A DNA stretch of 9,376 bases from a bacterium (GTDB lineage: Bacteria; Chloroflexota; Limnocylindria; Limnocylindrales; Limnocylindraceae). The position numbers were made by a program, and so were the translations under genes. Below, piece after piece: positions 1 to 6,128 of the stretch (position 1 is the stretch's first letter; each line of letters opens with the position of its first letter). The stretch covers positions 1-9,376 of the forward strand of contig RGBZ01000028.1 in assembly GCA_009919365.1 (NCBI GenBank), read 5' to 3'. The notes beneath the pieces are model-generated. The model searched no databases and was not told the origin of the DNA. It saw only the letters and a list, made by a program, of their open reading frames with translations.

Positions 1-339
1 GTCGCGGAACTCGAGGATGAGGCGGGTGAGCAGCGGATCCCAGGCGAGGGCAATGGTGCCGACGCGGAACTCAGCGGTGAACGGTTCGGCGAGTGCCGGC
101 AGTTTGCGTGGCAGCGGTAGCGGTGCGCTTGGGAGCTGCACGCTGCCACCCTCGCTCAGGTCCTTCAGCATCTCAGCGATCCTGCGCGCGAGCACCGCAA
201 TCTGGCTCTTCTCAACAACGACGGTTGCGGCGATACCGCCGCCGATCGCCTGAAGATGAAAGACTCGCTGGCCAGGCTCGCCAATGGCGCCAGCAATGAA
301 CTGGTCGGGTGGATCGAAGCGGATGATCCGCCGTGCCAT
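1..339 (-). CDS. DUF3090 family protein (TIGR03847-like), C-terminal end cut off by window edge
   Basis: The frame is open for 113 codons from an ATG at 339 to the left edge of the window. The start overlaps the stop of the upstream phosphatase gene as ATGA, so translation is probably coupled. The translation begins MARRIIRFDPPDQFIAGAIG, then has EPGQRVFHLQA at about residues 21-31 and AEFRVGTIALAWDP near residue 90. The 'FDPPD.F..G..GEPGQR.F.LQA' opening and the 'FRVG..AL.WD' block are what I know as DUF3090, a family of about 180-200 residues, so roughly 70-80 residues should lie beyond the edge. There is no signal peptide or membrane segment, so it is probably cytosolic. Its biochemical role is unknown. 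In actinobacteria the family sits beside MSMEG_4193-type phosphatases and often a SCO1664-type protein, and the first partner is present here. Family assignment is from memory of conserved blocks, not a search. Confidence 0.85.
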   Translation of the reverse strand, partial: MARRIIRFDPPDQFIAGAIGEPGQRVFHLQAIGGGIAATVVVEKSQIAVLARRIAEMLKDLSEGGSVQLPSAPLPLPRKLPALAEPFTAEFRVGTIALAWDPLLTRLILEFRD

Positions 340-1022
340 CAGTTTTGACCGCGCAGTCGTCCGAGGAGTGATGGTCGCTTGGGCTTATCAACGAGGCCGG
401 CGGCCGCCCCCTCCGCTGATAGATTCACGCGCACCACGGTTGGGCGCTCCCCGCTATAGCGAATGACGGTGATGCTGGCCGGATCAATCGCGATTCGCTG
501 AAAGAGATCGAGTGGGGTGCCAAGTGCATCGGCAACGATCGCCTTGATGATGTCGCCGTGACTTGCGCAGAGCCACGTCTCGTCGTCGCTGAATCGAGCA
601 TCGATCTCGCGAACTGCCTCAACGGCGCGCGCCGAGGCGGCGCGGAGTGACTCGCCGTTGGGGAAGGTCATTGCCGATGGCTGGCGCTGCACTGTGCTCC
701 AGAGCGGATCCTTCATGAGCTTGCGTAGCTCTTTGCCCGACCAGTCGCCGTATTCAACCTCGGTGAGGCGCTCATCGACCACGATCTCGGGGCGCGACTT
801 CACGCTTGGGCCGCGCATTGAACGCACCGCTTGAGCGGTCTCAAGGCAGCGCTGCATCGGCGACGAGGCGATGCCAGCGATTTGCACGGCACTGAGCGCC
901 TCGGCGAGCGCCGACGCCTCCTTGCGTCCCGCTGGGCTGAGTGGAATCCCCTTGATGCGACCGCTCAACTTGATGCCGGTCTCGGCGGTACGCGCATGTC
1001 GAACGAGAATCAGGCGTGCCAT
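339..1022 (-). CDS. histidine phosphatase superfamily protein, MSMEG_4193-type putative phosphomutase
   Basis: A 227-residue protein of the histidine phosphatase (phosphoglycerate mutase-like) superfamily, which transfers or hydrolyses phosphate through a phospho-histidine. The N-terminal motif LILVRHARTAET gives Arg8 and the nucleophile His9. Arg58 lies in SSPMQRCLETA, an acidic stretch EVEYGDW at 88-94 supplies the likely proton donor, and the second catalytic His155 lies in CASHGDIIKAI. The histidine is followed by Ala rather than the usual Gly (RHA, not RHG), which is common in this subgroup. The C-terminal tail (from about 205) is basic and probably disordered. The start lies 3 nt after the pfp stop with no clear Shine-Dalgarno sequence, pointing to translational coupling, and the stop overlaps the DUF3090 start. 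The pairing with DUF3090 places it in the MSMEG_4193 subgroup. The substrate is unknown; a sugar phosphate is a guess from operon context. Confidence 0.93.
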   Translation of the reverse strand: MARLILVRHARTAETGIKLSGRIKGIPLSPAGRKEASALAEALSAVQIAGIASSPMQRCLETAQAVRSMRGPSVKSRPEIVVDERLTEVEYGDWSGKELRKLMKDPLWSTVQRQPSAMTFPNGESLRAASARAVEAVREIDARFSDDETWLCASHGDIIKAIVADALGTPLDLFQRIAIDPASITVIRYSGERPTVVRVNLSAEGAAAGLVDKPKRPSLLGRLRGQN

Positions 1023-1025
1023 CGG

Positions 1026-2084
1026 TCAGTCGAAGTGTGGGAAGAGTGGCGGGTAGCTGAGATCAATAGATCGATTCTTGCCGCCGACCTCGGCGAGTGG
1101 CACCTCAACGATTGCGCCGCCCTTCAGCGCAACCATCACGCCGAGTCGACCGGCCTCGAGCGCCTCAACGGCGGCAACACCGTAGCGGGTACCGAGCACT
1201 CGGTCGGCTGCGGTCGGCGCTCCACCACGCTGCAGGTGACCGAGGCGGGTGCAGCGCACCTCGAGCCCCGTTCGCTCTTCAAGGATCGTGGCGAGGACAT
1301 CGCCAACGGCAACCTTGTCAAGGCGTGGGTGGCCGAACTCGTCGAGCGGCACGGACGTGGCTGTTGTGCCGGCGGCGGGGAGCTTCACCCCTTCGGAGAC
1401 AACGATGATCGAGCTCCCGTCGCCGATTGCGCGGCGTGCCTTCAGCTTGGCAACGAGTTCTTCGAGCGCTGCGGCGGTGAACTCCACCTCGGGGATCAGA
1501 ATTGCATGCGCGCCACCGGCGAGCCCGCCCCATGCGGCGACCCAGCCTGCATCGCGACCCATCACCTCGACTACAGCGACGCGGTGGTGCGATGCGGTGG
1601 TGGTGGCGATTCGGTCGAGCGCCTCCGTGACGATGTTCGCAGCGGTGTCGAAGCCGAGGCACCCTTCGGTCCCCCAAACGTCGTTGTCCATTGTCTTTGG
1701 AATGGCGTTTACGGCGGCTCCGCGCTTCGCGAGCCCGGCGGCAACGGAGAGGGTGTCGTCGCCACCGATGGCGATCAGGGCGCTCAGGCCGAGCGCGCGC
1801 ATGTTTGTCTCGGCGGCATCAAGTCCACCCTCGCGCTTCAGAAGGTTCGTGCGGCTTGAGCCGAGCATCGTGCCCCCCTGCGCCTGAATGCCATGCACGG
1901 CGGCGCGATCGAGTGGTCGGGTGAGTGGCGCGCCAACCGTGGCGAGTCCTTTCCAGCCGTCAAGGATGCCGACCACATCGTGGCCGCCAGCAGTTGCGCG
2001 GTGCACCACGGCACGAATGGCGGGGTTCAGCCCTGGGCAGTCGCCACCACCGGTCAAGACACCAATCTTCATCTTGTTACTCAT
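1026..2084 (-). CDS. pfp: 6-phosphofructokinase, predicted pyrophosphate-dependent
   Basis: A 352-residue, apparently complete phosphofructokinase (PfkA superfamily), which phosphorylates fructose 6-phosphate to fructose 1,6-bisphosphate in glycolysis. Visible landmarks are GGGDCPGLNPAIRAVV (12-27), GGDDTL (107-112), PKTMDNDVWGTE (129-140) with catalytic base Asp133, the sugar-phosphate motif MGRDAGW (175-181), EG at 231-232, and LGHLQRGG (281-288). Asp110 stands where ATP enzymes have Gly104 (E. coli numbering), and Lys130 where E. coli has Gly124. From family knowledge this Asp/Lys pair marks pyrophosphate as phosphoryl donor, and such enzymes work reversibly. Actinobacterial ATP enzymes keep Lys but have Gly at the first site. 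The usual TIDND reads TMDND here. The start overlaps the fumC stop by 4 nt, and a GGAGG at 2092-2096 lies 7 nt before the ATG. An internal Met5 is a less likely start. Confidence 0.93.
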   Translation of the reverse strand: MSNKMKIGVLTGGGDCPGLNPAIRAVVHRATAGGHDVVGILDGWKGLATVGAPLTRPLDRAAVHGIQAQGGTMLGSSRTNLLKREGGLDAAETNMRALGLSALIAIGGDDTLSVAAGLAKRGAAVNAIPKTMDNDVWGTEGCLGFDTAANIVTEALDRIATTTASHHRVAVVEVMGRDAGWVAAWGGLAGGAHAILIPEVEFTAAALEELVAKLKARRAIGDGSSIIVVSEGVKLPAAGTTATSVPLDEFGHPRLDKVAVGDVLATILEERTGLEVRCTRLGHLQRGGAPTAADRVLGTRYGVAAVEALEAGRLGVMVALKGGAIVEVPLAEVGGKNRSIDLSYPPLFPHFD

Positions 2085-3484
2085 CGGGTTGCCTCCGTCA
2101 TCTTCTCTGGGCGAACGATCGCATCAAACTGCTCGGCACTGATATAGCCGAGCTCAAGAGCAGTCTCGCGCAGTGTTCCACCGCTGGCGTGTGCGCGCTT
2201 GGCGATCTCCGCCGCCTTGTCGTAACCGATCAACGGGGTGAGGGCCGTGACCAGCATCAGCGAGTCGTTGACGAGTTCGGTGATGCGCGCGGCATCTGGC
2301 TCGGTGCCGGCGAGGCAGTGATCAGCGAACGAGCGTGCCGCATCGCCGAGCAGTCGGATCTGCGCCAGTAGGTCGAGCGCAATCAGCGGCTTGAAGACGT
2401 TGAGCTGGAAGTTCCCCTGGCTTGCGGCGAAGGCGATGGCCGCGTCGAGTCCGTAGATCTGCACGCAGACCATCGTCAGTGCCTCGGCCTGGGTTGGGTT
2501 CACCTTCCCGGGCATGATCGAAGAGCCCGGCTCGTTCTCGGGAATCCGCAGCTCACCGAGCCCGGCTCGCGGGCCAGAGGCGAGCCAGCGCACATCGTTG
2601 GCGAGTTTCATCAACGTTGCTGCAGTGGTGCGCAGTGCAGCGGAGGTCGCGAGCGTCGCCTCTTGCCCAGCAAGTGCCGCGAACTTGTTCGGCGCGCTCA
2701 CGATCGGTTCGCCGGTGAGCTTCGCGATCGCCTTCGCGGCGCGCTCGGCGAATGCAGGATGGGCGTTCAGGCCAGTGCCAACGGCGGTACCGCCGAGCGC
2801 GATTGCGCGGAGCTCGCTCTGTGCCGCCTCAATACGGGCGATGTCGCCCGCGAGTGCAGCAGCATGCGCACCAAACTCTTGGCCGAGGGTGAGCGGCACC
2901 GCATCTTGTAGATGTGTGCGGCCGATCTTCACGATGTCGCTCCAGGCGGCGGCCTTTGCGCTGATGGTGGCGTGCAGGTGTCGCAGTGATGGAAGGAGCG
3001 TCTTGCTGACGGCGAGCGTTGCGGCGATATGGATCGCGCTTGGGAAGGTGTCGTTCGACGATTGCGAGAGGTTCACATCGTCATTAGGGTGAATTGGTGT
3101 CTTGCCGCCGCGCGTTCCAGTGGCGCGCTCGTTGGCGATGGAGGCGATCACCTCGTTTACGTTCATGTTGCTCTGTGTGCCAGAGCCGGTCTGCCAGGTT
3201 GAGAGGGGGAACTCGCCGTCGGCGCCGCCGCTTGTCACAACGCACGCCGCCTCGACGATGAGCTTCGCCTTATCGGCGGGGAGGAGTCCGAGCTCGGCGT
3301 TGACGCTCGCCGCAGCGCTCTTGATGGTGGCGAGGGCGTGGATCACCTCAAGGGGCATGCGGTCGTTGCCGATGGCGAAGAAGTGCAGGGAGCGGGCCGT
3401 CTGTGCGCCCCAGTGTTGATCTGCTGGGACCTCGATCTCACCGAACGAGTCGCGCTCCGTGCGCGTCTTCTTTGCGTTGCTCAT
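2081..3484 (-). CDS. fumC: class II fumarate hydratase
   Basis: A 467-residue, full-length class II (iron-independent, tetrameric) fumarase, which interconverts fumarate and malate in the TCA cycle in the cytosol. Fumarase/aspartase superfamily blocks appear in order: GSGTQSNMNVNEV (100-112), SQSSNDTFPSAIHIA (140-154), GRTHLQDAVPLTLGQE (188-203) with catalytic His191, GGTAVGTGLNAHP (231-243), and the signature loop GSSIMPGKVNP (320-330) carrying the catalytic serine. The residues after the signature, TQAEALTMVC, are fumarase-like; aspartase and argininosuccinate lyase differ here. I place the start at 3484 because a GGAGG (3490-3494) lies 5 nt upstream and the family's N-terminus begins close to this Met. 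An upstream extension to 3574 is open but would run into the divergent hydrolase gene. It is first in the operon with pfp, the phosphatase and DUF3090. Confidence 0.97.
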   Translation of the reverse strand: MSNAKKTRTERDSFGEIEVPADQHWGAQTARSLHFFAIGNDRMPLEVIHALATIKSAAASVNAELGLLPADKAKLIVEAACVVTSGGADGEFPLSTWQTGSGTQSNMNVNEVIASIANERATGTRGGKTPIHPNDDVNLSQSSNDTFPSAIHIAATLAVSKTLLPSLRHLHATISAKAAAWSDIVKIGRTHLQDAVPLTLGQEFGAHAAALAGDIARIEAAQSELRAIALGGTAVGTGLNAHPAFAERAAKAIAKLTGEPIVSAPNKFAALAGQEATLATSAALRTTAATLMKLANDVRWLASGPRAGLGELRIPENEPGSSIMPGKVNPTQAEALTMVCVQIYGLDAAIAFAASQGNFQLNVFKPLIALDLLAQIRLLGDAARSFADHCLAGTEPDAARITELVNDSLMLVTALTPLIGYDKAAEIAKRAHASGGTLRETALELGYISAEQFDAIVRPEKMTEATR

Positions 3485-3522
3485 TGCCGCCTCCGATACG
3501 GGCGCAGCGCGCCTCTCCTGTA

Positions 3523-3528
3523 AGTGTA
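3523..3528 (-). promoter_or_regulatory. possible -10 box for the fumC operon
   Basis: Read on the minus strand this is TACACT, a TAnnnT-type -10 hexamer. Transcription would begin near 3516 and leave a leader of about 30 nt that contains the fumC ribosome site GGAGG at 3490-3494. I see no convincing -35 element. The box overlaps the plus-strand box of the divergent hydrolase gene by 2 bp. Confidence 0.35.
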
Positions 3529-3532
3529 GGAT
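3527..3532 (+). promoter_or_regulatory. possible -10 box for leaderless hydrolase transcript
   Basis: TAGGAT lies exactly 7 nt before the ATG at 3540, so a transcript starting 6-8 nt downstream would begin at or next to the start codon. There is no good Shine-Dalgarno sequence before this ATG. The same arrangement occurs at 6116-6121 (TAGGCT, 7 nt) and, on the minus strand, at 4767-4772 (TACCCT, 6 nt). No -35 element is evident. Confidence 0.4.
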
Positions 3533-3539
3533 CGCACGC

Positions 3540-4364
3540 ATGAGCATGGAGCAGGGGAGCCTGGCCCCCTTCAAGGCGAGCGACGGGGTTACCCTCTTCC
3601 GACGCGTCTACGAGCCAGCGGGGGAGCCGCTCGGCGAGCTCCTCCTTGGGCACGGGATTGGGGAGAACTCCAGCCGCTACGTCCAGGCGGCACGCGCCTT
3701 CGCCGCCGCCGGCTGGCGCACAACTACGTGGGACCTCCGCGGGCACGGGCGCTCGGAGGGGCCGCGCGGCTACGTGAAGGAGTTTCGGCGCTTCCACCTC
3801 GACCTTGCGGAGCAGGTGAGCGAGCTTCAACGTTCTGGTCGGCGGGTGGTTGTGGTCTCACATAGCCTCGGCGGGCTCATCGCCTTCGGCGCCGTTGCCG
3901 CGGGGCTCACGAAGCCCGACTACCTCGTTCTCTCTGCGCCGGCGCTTGAGGCGAACATCGCCACCTGGAAGCGCATCGTTGCGCCGATCCTTTCGCGCGT
4001 ACTCCCGATGCTAAGGATTCCGACTGGCATCGGTCCCGATACGAGTGCGGACCAGCGGCTGGAGAACCTCGACCCAACCGCACCAGCGTTAATGCGTTCG
4101 GTGACAGCACGGCTTGGTGATGAAGGCTTCCGCGCGCAGCGGGCGGCGCGTGCCGTAGTTGCAGCCGGTGGCAACTTTCCTGTGCCTACACTTGTCACGC
4201 AGGGTGAGGGCGATGCGTTGGTGCGACCGGAGTGGACGAAGCCGCTGGCAAGCCTCGGCAACGTTGAGTACCTAACGCTGAAGGGGTTTAATCACCATCC
4301 GTTTGCGACGATTGCGTATCAGGTTGCCGTTGATGAGATGGTGCTGCGGATCGGACGGCGCTAA
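3540..4364 (+). CDS. alpha/beta hydrolase, monoacylglycerol lipase-like
   Basis: A 274-residue serine hydrolase of the alpha/beta-hydrolase fold (Hydrolase_4 / lysophospholipase group). It probably cleaves a fatty-acyl ester such as a monoacylglycerol or lysophospholipid. Seen in the sequence are the oxyanion-loop motif GHGIGENSSRY (37-47), WDLRGHGRSEGPRGYV (64-79, a strong hallmark of this group), and the nucleophile elbow SHSLGG with Ser109. Asp225 in GEGDALVRP and His252 in KGFNHHPF complete the triad. The elbow's usual first Gly (GHSxG) is Ser107 here. There is no signal peptide, so it is probably cytosolic. I prefer the ATG at 3540: it is where family homology begins and it has a -10-like box 7 nt upstream. 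The frame is open to 3459, but that extension would overlap fumC. The gene converges with the ACT gene, with 6 nt between stops. The exact substrate cannot be read from sequence. Confidence 0.9.
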   Translation: MSMEQGSLAPFKASDGVTLFRRVYEPAGEPLGELLLGHGIGENSSRYVQAARAFAAAGWRTTTWDLRGHGRSEGPRGYVKEFRRFHLDLAEQVSELQRSGRRVVVVSHSLGGLIAFGAVAAGLTKPDYLVLSAPALEANIATWKRIVAPILSRVLPMLRIPTGIGPDTSADQRLENLDPTAPALMRSVTARLGDEGFRAQRAARAVVAAGGNFPVPTLVTQGEGDALVRPEWTKPLASLGNVEYLTLKGFNHHPFATIAYQVAVDEMVLRIGRR

Positions 4365-4370
4365 ACGGGC

Positions 4371-4760
4371 TTAGTACTCCTGCCCGAGTGCAGCGCGCGC
4401 CTTCGCCACGTCATCAACAACAAAGGCGAAGGTTGCTCGCTCGCCCCATCGGCCCATGAAGAGATGCCCGTACACGTTCACGCCAGCTGCTGCAAGGCGA
4501 TCGAGCACGGAGAGCATGCCGCCCGGCTGGTCGTCAACTTCGGCGAGCACCGACTCACTCTCAATGAAGGTGTAGGAGCCAGCCTCGAGCACTGCGCGCG
4601 TCTTGACATCATCGGCGGTCTTCAAGATGACGTGGCCGACGTCGCCGATCCCGCCGCCACCGATCCCCTTGAGGTCAACCCCTTGGCGCTCGAGCTCGCG
4701 GCAGAGTGCAGCGAGCGCCCCAGGCTTATGCGTAAGTTGGACGACGAACTGATGTGCCAT
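4371..4760 (-). CDS. small protein with two tandem ACT domains
   Basis: A 129-residue protein that appears to consist only of two ACT-type folds: FVVQLTHKPGALAALCRELE opens the first (about 5-68), and VLAEVDDQPGGMLSVLDRLA followed by AGVNV opens the second (about 79-126). The 'PG.L..l...L...gv.i' pattern in each half is the ACT signature; such domains bind amino acids or other small ligands and control enzymes or transporters. No catalytic or DNA-binding domain is attached, so it would act as a free-standing sensor or partner subunit. Ligand and target are unknown. I chose the ATG at 4760 because homology starts there and a TACCCT box lies 6 nt upstream. The frame stays open upstream to 5534, but that part is antisense to the dehydrogenase gene and has no domain. 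The gene is divergent from the dehydrogenase and convergent with the hydrolase. Confidence 0.85.
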   Translation of the reverse strand: MAHQFVVQLTHKPGALAALCRELERQGVDLKGIGGGGIGDVGHVILKTADDVKTRAVLEAGSYTFIESESVLAEVDDQPGGMLSVLDRLAAAGVNVYGHLFMGRWGERATFAFVVDDVAKARAALGQEY

Positions 4761-4766
4761 GGGATG

Positions 4767-4772
4767 AGGGTA
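4767..4772 (-). promoter_or_regulatory. possible -10 box for leaderless ACT-gene transcript
   Basis: On the minus strand this reads TACCCT and ends 6 nt before the ATG at 4760. No purine-rich ribosome site precedes that ATG, so leaderless transcription would explain initiation. No -35 element is recognisable. Confidence 0.35.
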
Positions 4773-4841
4773 GCGCGCACCGCCGCGGTTCGCTAGGGGG
4801 AACCAGCGCGACGGGGCACCCCACGAAGGGGGCGACGACGG

Positions 4842-4847
4842 TAGGCT
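4842..4847 (+). promoter_or_regulatory. possible -10 box for the aldehyde dehydrogenase gene
   Basis: TAGGCT is identical to the hexamer at 6116-6121, but here it lies 42 nt before the start codon. A transcript from about 4854 would carry a leader containing the hairpin at 4856-4869 and the strong ribosome site AGGAGGG at 4878-4884, which is 5 nt before the ATG at 4890. No -35 element is visible. Confidence 0.3.
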
Positions 4848-4855
4848 CAGGGTCA

Positions 4856-4869
4856 GCCCCGCCCGGGGC
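4856..4869 (+). other. small GC hairpin in the dehydrogenase leader
   Basis: GCCCC and GGGGC flank a 4-base GCCC spacer, giving a perfect 5-bp stem just downstream of the predicted transcription start and 8 nt before the ribosome site. It could be a leader structure or half of a protein-binding palindrome. In GC-rich DNA a stem this short can also arise by chance. Confidence 0.25.
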
Positions 4870-4889
4870 AGGTAAGCAGGAGGGTTGAG

Positions 4890-5582
4890 ATGCGCGCATG
4901 GAAGCAGATCATCAACGGCAAGTTGGTCGCGGCGAAGTCGGGGAAGACCATCTCGGTGGAGGATCCGTCTACGCGCGAGGTGTTGGGAACCGTGCCGCAG
5001 AGCGGCCGAGCCGATGTTGATGCCGCGGTCGCTGCAGCGGCTACCGCCTTCCCAAGCTGGAGTTCCACCACGCCTGCCGAGCGCGCACTCGCACTGTTGA
5101 AGCTCGCCGACGCACTTGAGTCGGCGAAGCGCAGGTTTGTCAAGGCAGAGTCCGAGAACGCTGGTAAGCCGATTAGCGCCGTTGGCATTGAGGTCGATGC
5201 GGTTGTTGACAACCTGCGCTACTTCGCTGGCGCGGGCCGCAACATGGAAGGGAAGGCGGTTGCTGAATACCTCCCAGGTCGCACCAGCATGATTCGTCGC
5301 GACCCAGTTGGCGTTGTTGCATCGATCGCGCCGTGGAACTATCCGTTGCTGATGGCTGGCTGGAAGATCGGCCCTGCACTCGTTACAGGGAACACCGTTG
5401 TCTTGAAGCCATCTGCGCGAACGCCTATTACGGCGCTCATGCTCGGCGCACTTGCGCAAGAGTTCCTCCCCGCCGGCGTCTTGAACGTGATCACCGGTAC
5501 GGGCGACGAAGCTGGTGCGTATCTGGCACAGCACCCAGGTGTCGCGATGGTCTCGGTGACGGGTGATACCGCCAGCAGGTGA
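4890..5582 (+). CDS. N-terminal fragment of the broken aldehyde dehydrogenase
   Basis: A 230-residue open frame covering most of the NAD-binding half. It contains TSMIRRDPVGVVASIAPWNY (132-151) with the substrate-stabilising Asn150, and the cofactor-binding Lys173 in VVLKPSARTPITA. HPGVAMVSVTGDTA (215-228) is the usual G-S/D-T-A turn before the missing catalytic segment. Only the last residue, Arg230, is read out of the normal frame before the stop. If translated it would be an isolated, non-catalytic Rossmann domain. Confidence 0.7.
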   Translation: MRAWKQIINGKLVAAKSGKTISVEDPSTREVLGTVPQSGRADVDAAVAAAATAFPSWSSTTPAERALALLKLADALESAKRRFVKAESENAGKPISAVGIEVDAVVDNLRYFAGAGRNMEGKAVAEYLPGRTSMIRRDPVGVVASIAPWNYPLLMAGWKIGPALVTGNTVVLKPSARTPITALMLGALAQEFLPAGVLNVITGTGDEAGAYLAQHPGVAMVSVTGDTASR

Positions 5583-6091
5583 AGACGATCAAGGTTGGAC
5601 CAACGAGCGACAAGGCGACCGAGATGGGGCCACTCATTAGTGCCGCACAGCGCACGCGCGTTGATGGTTTCGTGCAGCGCGCAGGTAAGAAGGCTGAGGT
5701 GGTGCTCGGTGGCAAGAGCGTCGCTGGCAAGGGTCACTTCTATCGTCCGACAATCATTGCGGGGCCAGCGCAGAGCTCCGAGATCGTGCAGGATGAGGTC
5801 TTCGGGCCGGTCGTTTCGGTGCAGCGCGCCAAGAGCGCCGATCAGATTTTGGAGTGGGCGAACGACTGCCAGTTCGGACTGGCCTCCTCGCTCTGGACGA
5901 GCGACATTGCCCGAGCCTTCAAGGTGAGCAAGGCGCTGCAGTTCGGCACCGTGTGGGTGAACGATCACTTCACGCTGGCGAGCGAGATGCCGCACGGCGG
6001 CTTCAAGCAGTCGGGCTACGGGAAGGACCAGTCGATGTACGCCCTTGAGGACTACACCGTGGCGAAGCACATCATGGTGCGGAGCGAGTAG
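5576..6091 (+). CDS. C-terminal fragment of the broken aldehyde dehydrogenase
   Basis: The frame carries the end of the enzyme from QQVKTIKVGP onward, about 171 residues. The first possible start inside it is the GTG at 5579, which has no ribosome site, so independent translation is doubtful. Landmarks are EMGPLIS, the cofactor-contact motif QDEVFGPVVSV, ASSLWTSDIARA, and the closing block SEMPHGGFKQSGYGKDQSM followed by YALEDYTVAKHIMV. The HGG.KQSGYGKD..YALEDYT ending is what points to the gamma-aminobutyraldehyde/betaine-aldehyde type. Confidence 0.65.
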   Translation, partial: QVKTIKVGPTSDKATEMGPLISAAQRTRVDGFVQRAGKKAEVVLGGKSVAGKGHFYRPTIIAGPAQSSEIVQDEVFGPVVSVQRAKSADQILEWANDCQFGLASSLWTSDIARAFKVSKALQFGTVWVNDHFTLASEMPHGGFKQSGYGKDQSMYALEDYTVAKHIMVRSE

Positions 6092-6115
6092 ACGATCCAC
6101 TTCGGGCTGATGCCG

Positions 6116-6121
6116 TAGGCT
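6116..6121 (+). promoter_or_regulatory. possible -10 box for leaderless exonuclease transcript
   Basis: TAGGCT lies in the 37-nt gap after the dehydrogenase stop and ends exactly 7 nt before the ATG at 6129, the same spacing as before the hydrolase gene at 3540. There is no proper Shine-Dalgarno sequence between them. It would give the exonuclease-mutY-ppc group its own promoter, independent of the broken gene upstream. Confidence 0.4.
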
Positions 6122-6128
6122 GCACCAG

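Larger units (their letters stand above)
4890..6091 (+). pseudogene. aldehyde dehydrogenase (gamma-aminobutyraldehyde dehydrogenase-like), broken by internal deletion
   Basis: Two reading frames together give an NAD(P)-dependent aldehyde dehydrogenase whose two ends match the PatD/YdcW type, which oxidises 4-aminobutanal to GABA in putrescine breakdown. The first part ends at a TGA (5580-5582) right after the block MVSVTGDTAS; the second continues, in another frame, with VKTIKVGPTSDKATEMGPL. In intact family members about 73 residues separate these blocks. They include the LELGGK segment with the general-base Glu and the GQ.C segment with the nucleophile Cys. The span is 1202 nt against about 1425 expected for a 474-residue enzyme, so about 220 nt (3n+1) are missing near 5570-5579. 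Neither half can be catalytic. The rest is free of stops and keeps family motifs, so the loss is recent or is an assembly error. A good ribosome site (AGGAGGG, 4878-4884) fixes the start. Confidence 0.85.

Noticed and set aside
831..1859. A 342-codon plus-strand open frame opposite pfp
   Set aside because: It is antisense to a well-conserved phosphofructokinase and part of the phosphatase gene, has a low-complexity composition, no recognisable domain and no ribosome site. Long antisense frames are expected in GC-rich coding DNA.
3459..3539. A longer hydrolase start at 3459 giving a hydrophobic N-terminus that resembles a signal peptide
   Set aside because: The extra 27 residues are the antisense of the fumC start and its promoter region, so the hydrophobic stretch is incidental.
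3485..3574. A longer fumarase N-terminus beginning at 3574
   Set aside because: It would overlap the divergent hydrolase coding region and add 30 residues not seen in class II fumarases. The ATG at 3484 has GGAGG 5 nt upstream.
4361..4380. A bidirectional terminator between the convergent hydrolase and ACT genes
   Set aside because: Only 6 nt separate the stops and I see no stem followed by a T-run on either strand.
4761..5534. N-terminal extension of the ACT protein to 387 residues
   Set aside because: The extension is antisense to the dehydrogenase, is rich in Arg and Cys with no domain, and the ACT homology plus the -10-like box point to the ATG at 4760.
5573..5582. Programmed frameshift joining the two dehydrogenase frames
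   Set aside because: There is no slippery heptamer or downstream stem, and a frameshift would still leave about 73 catalytic-domain residues missing.
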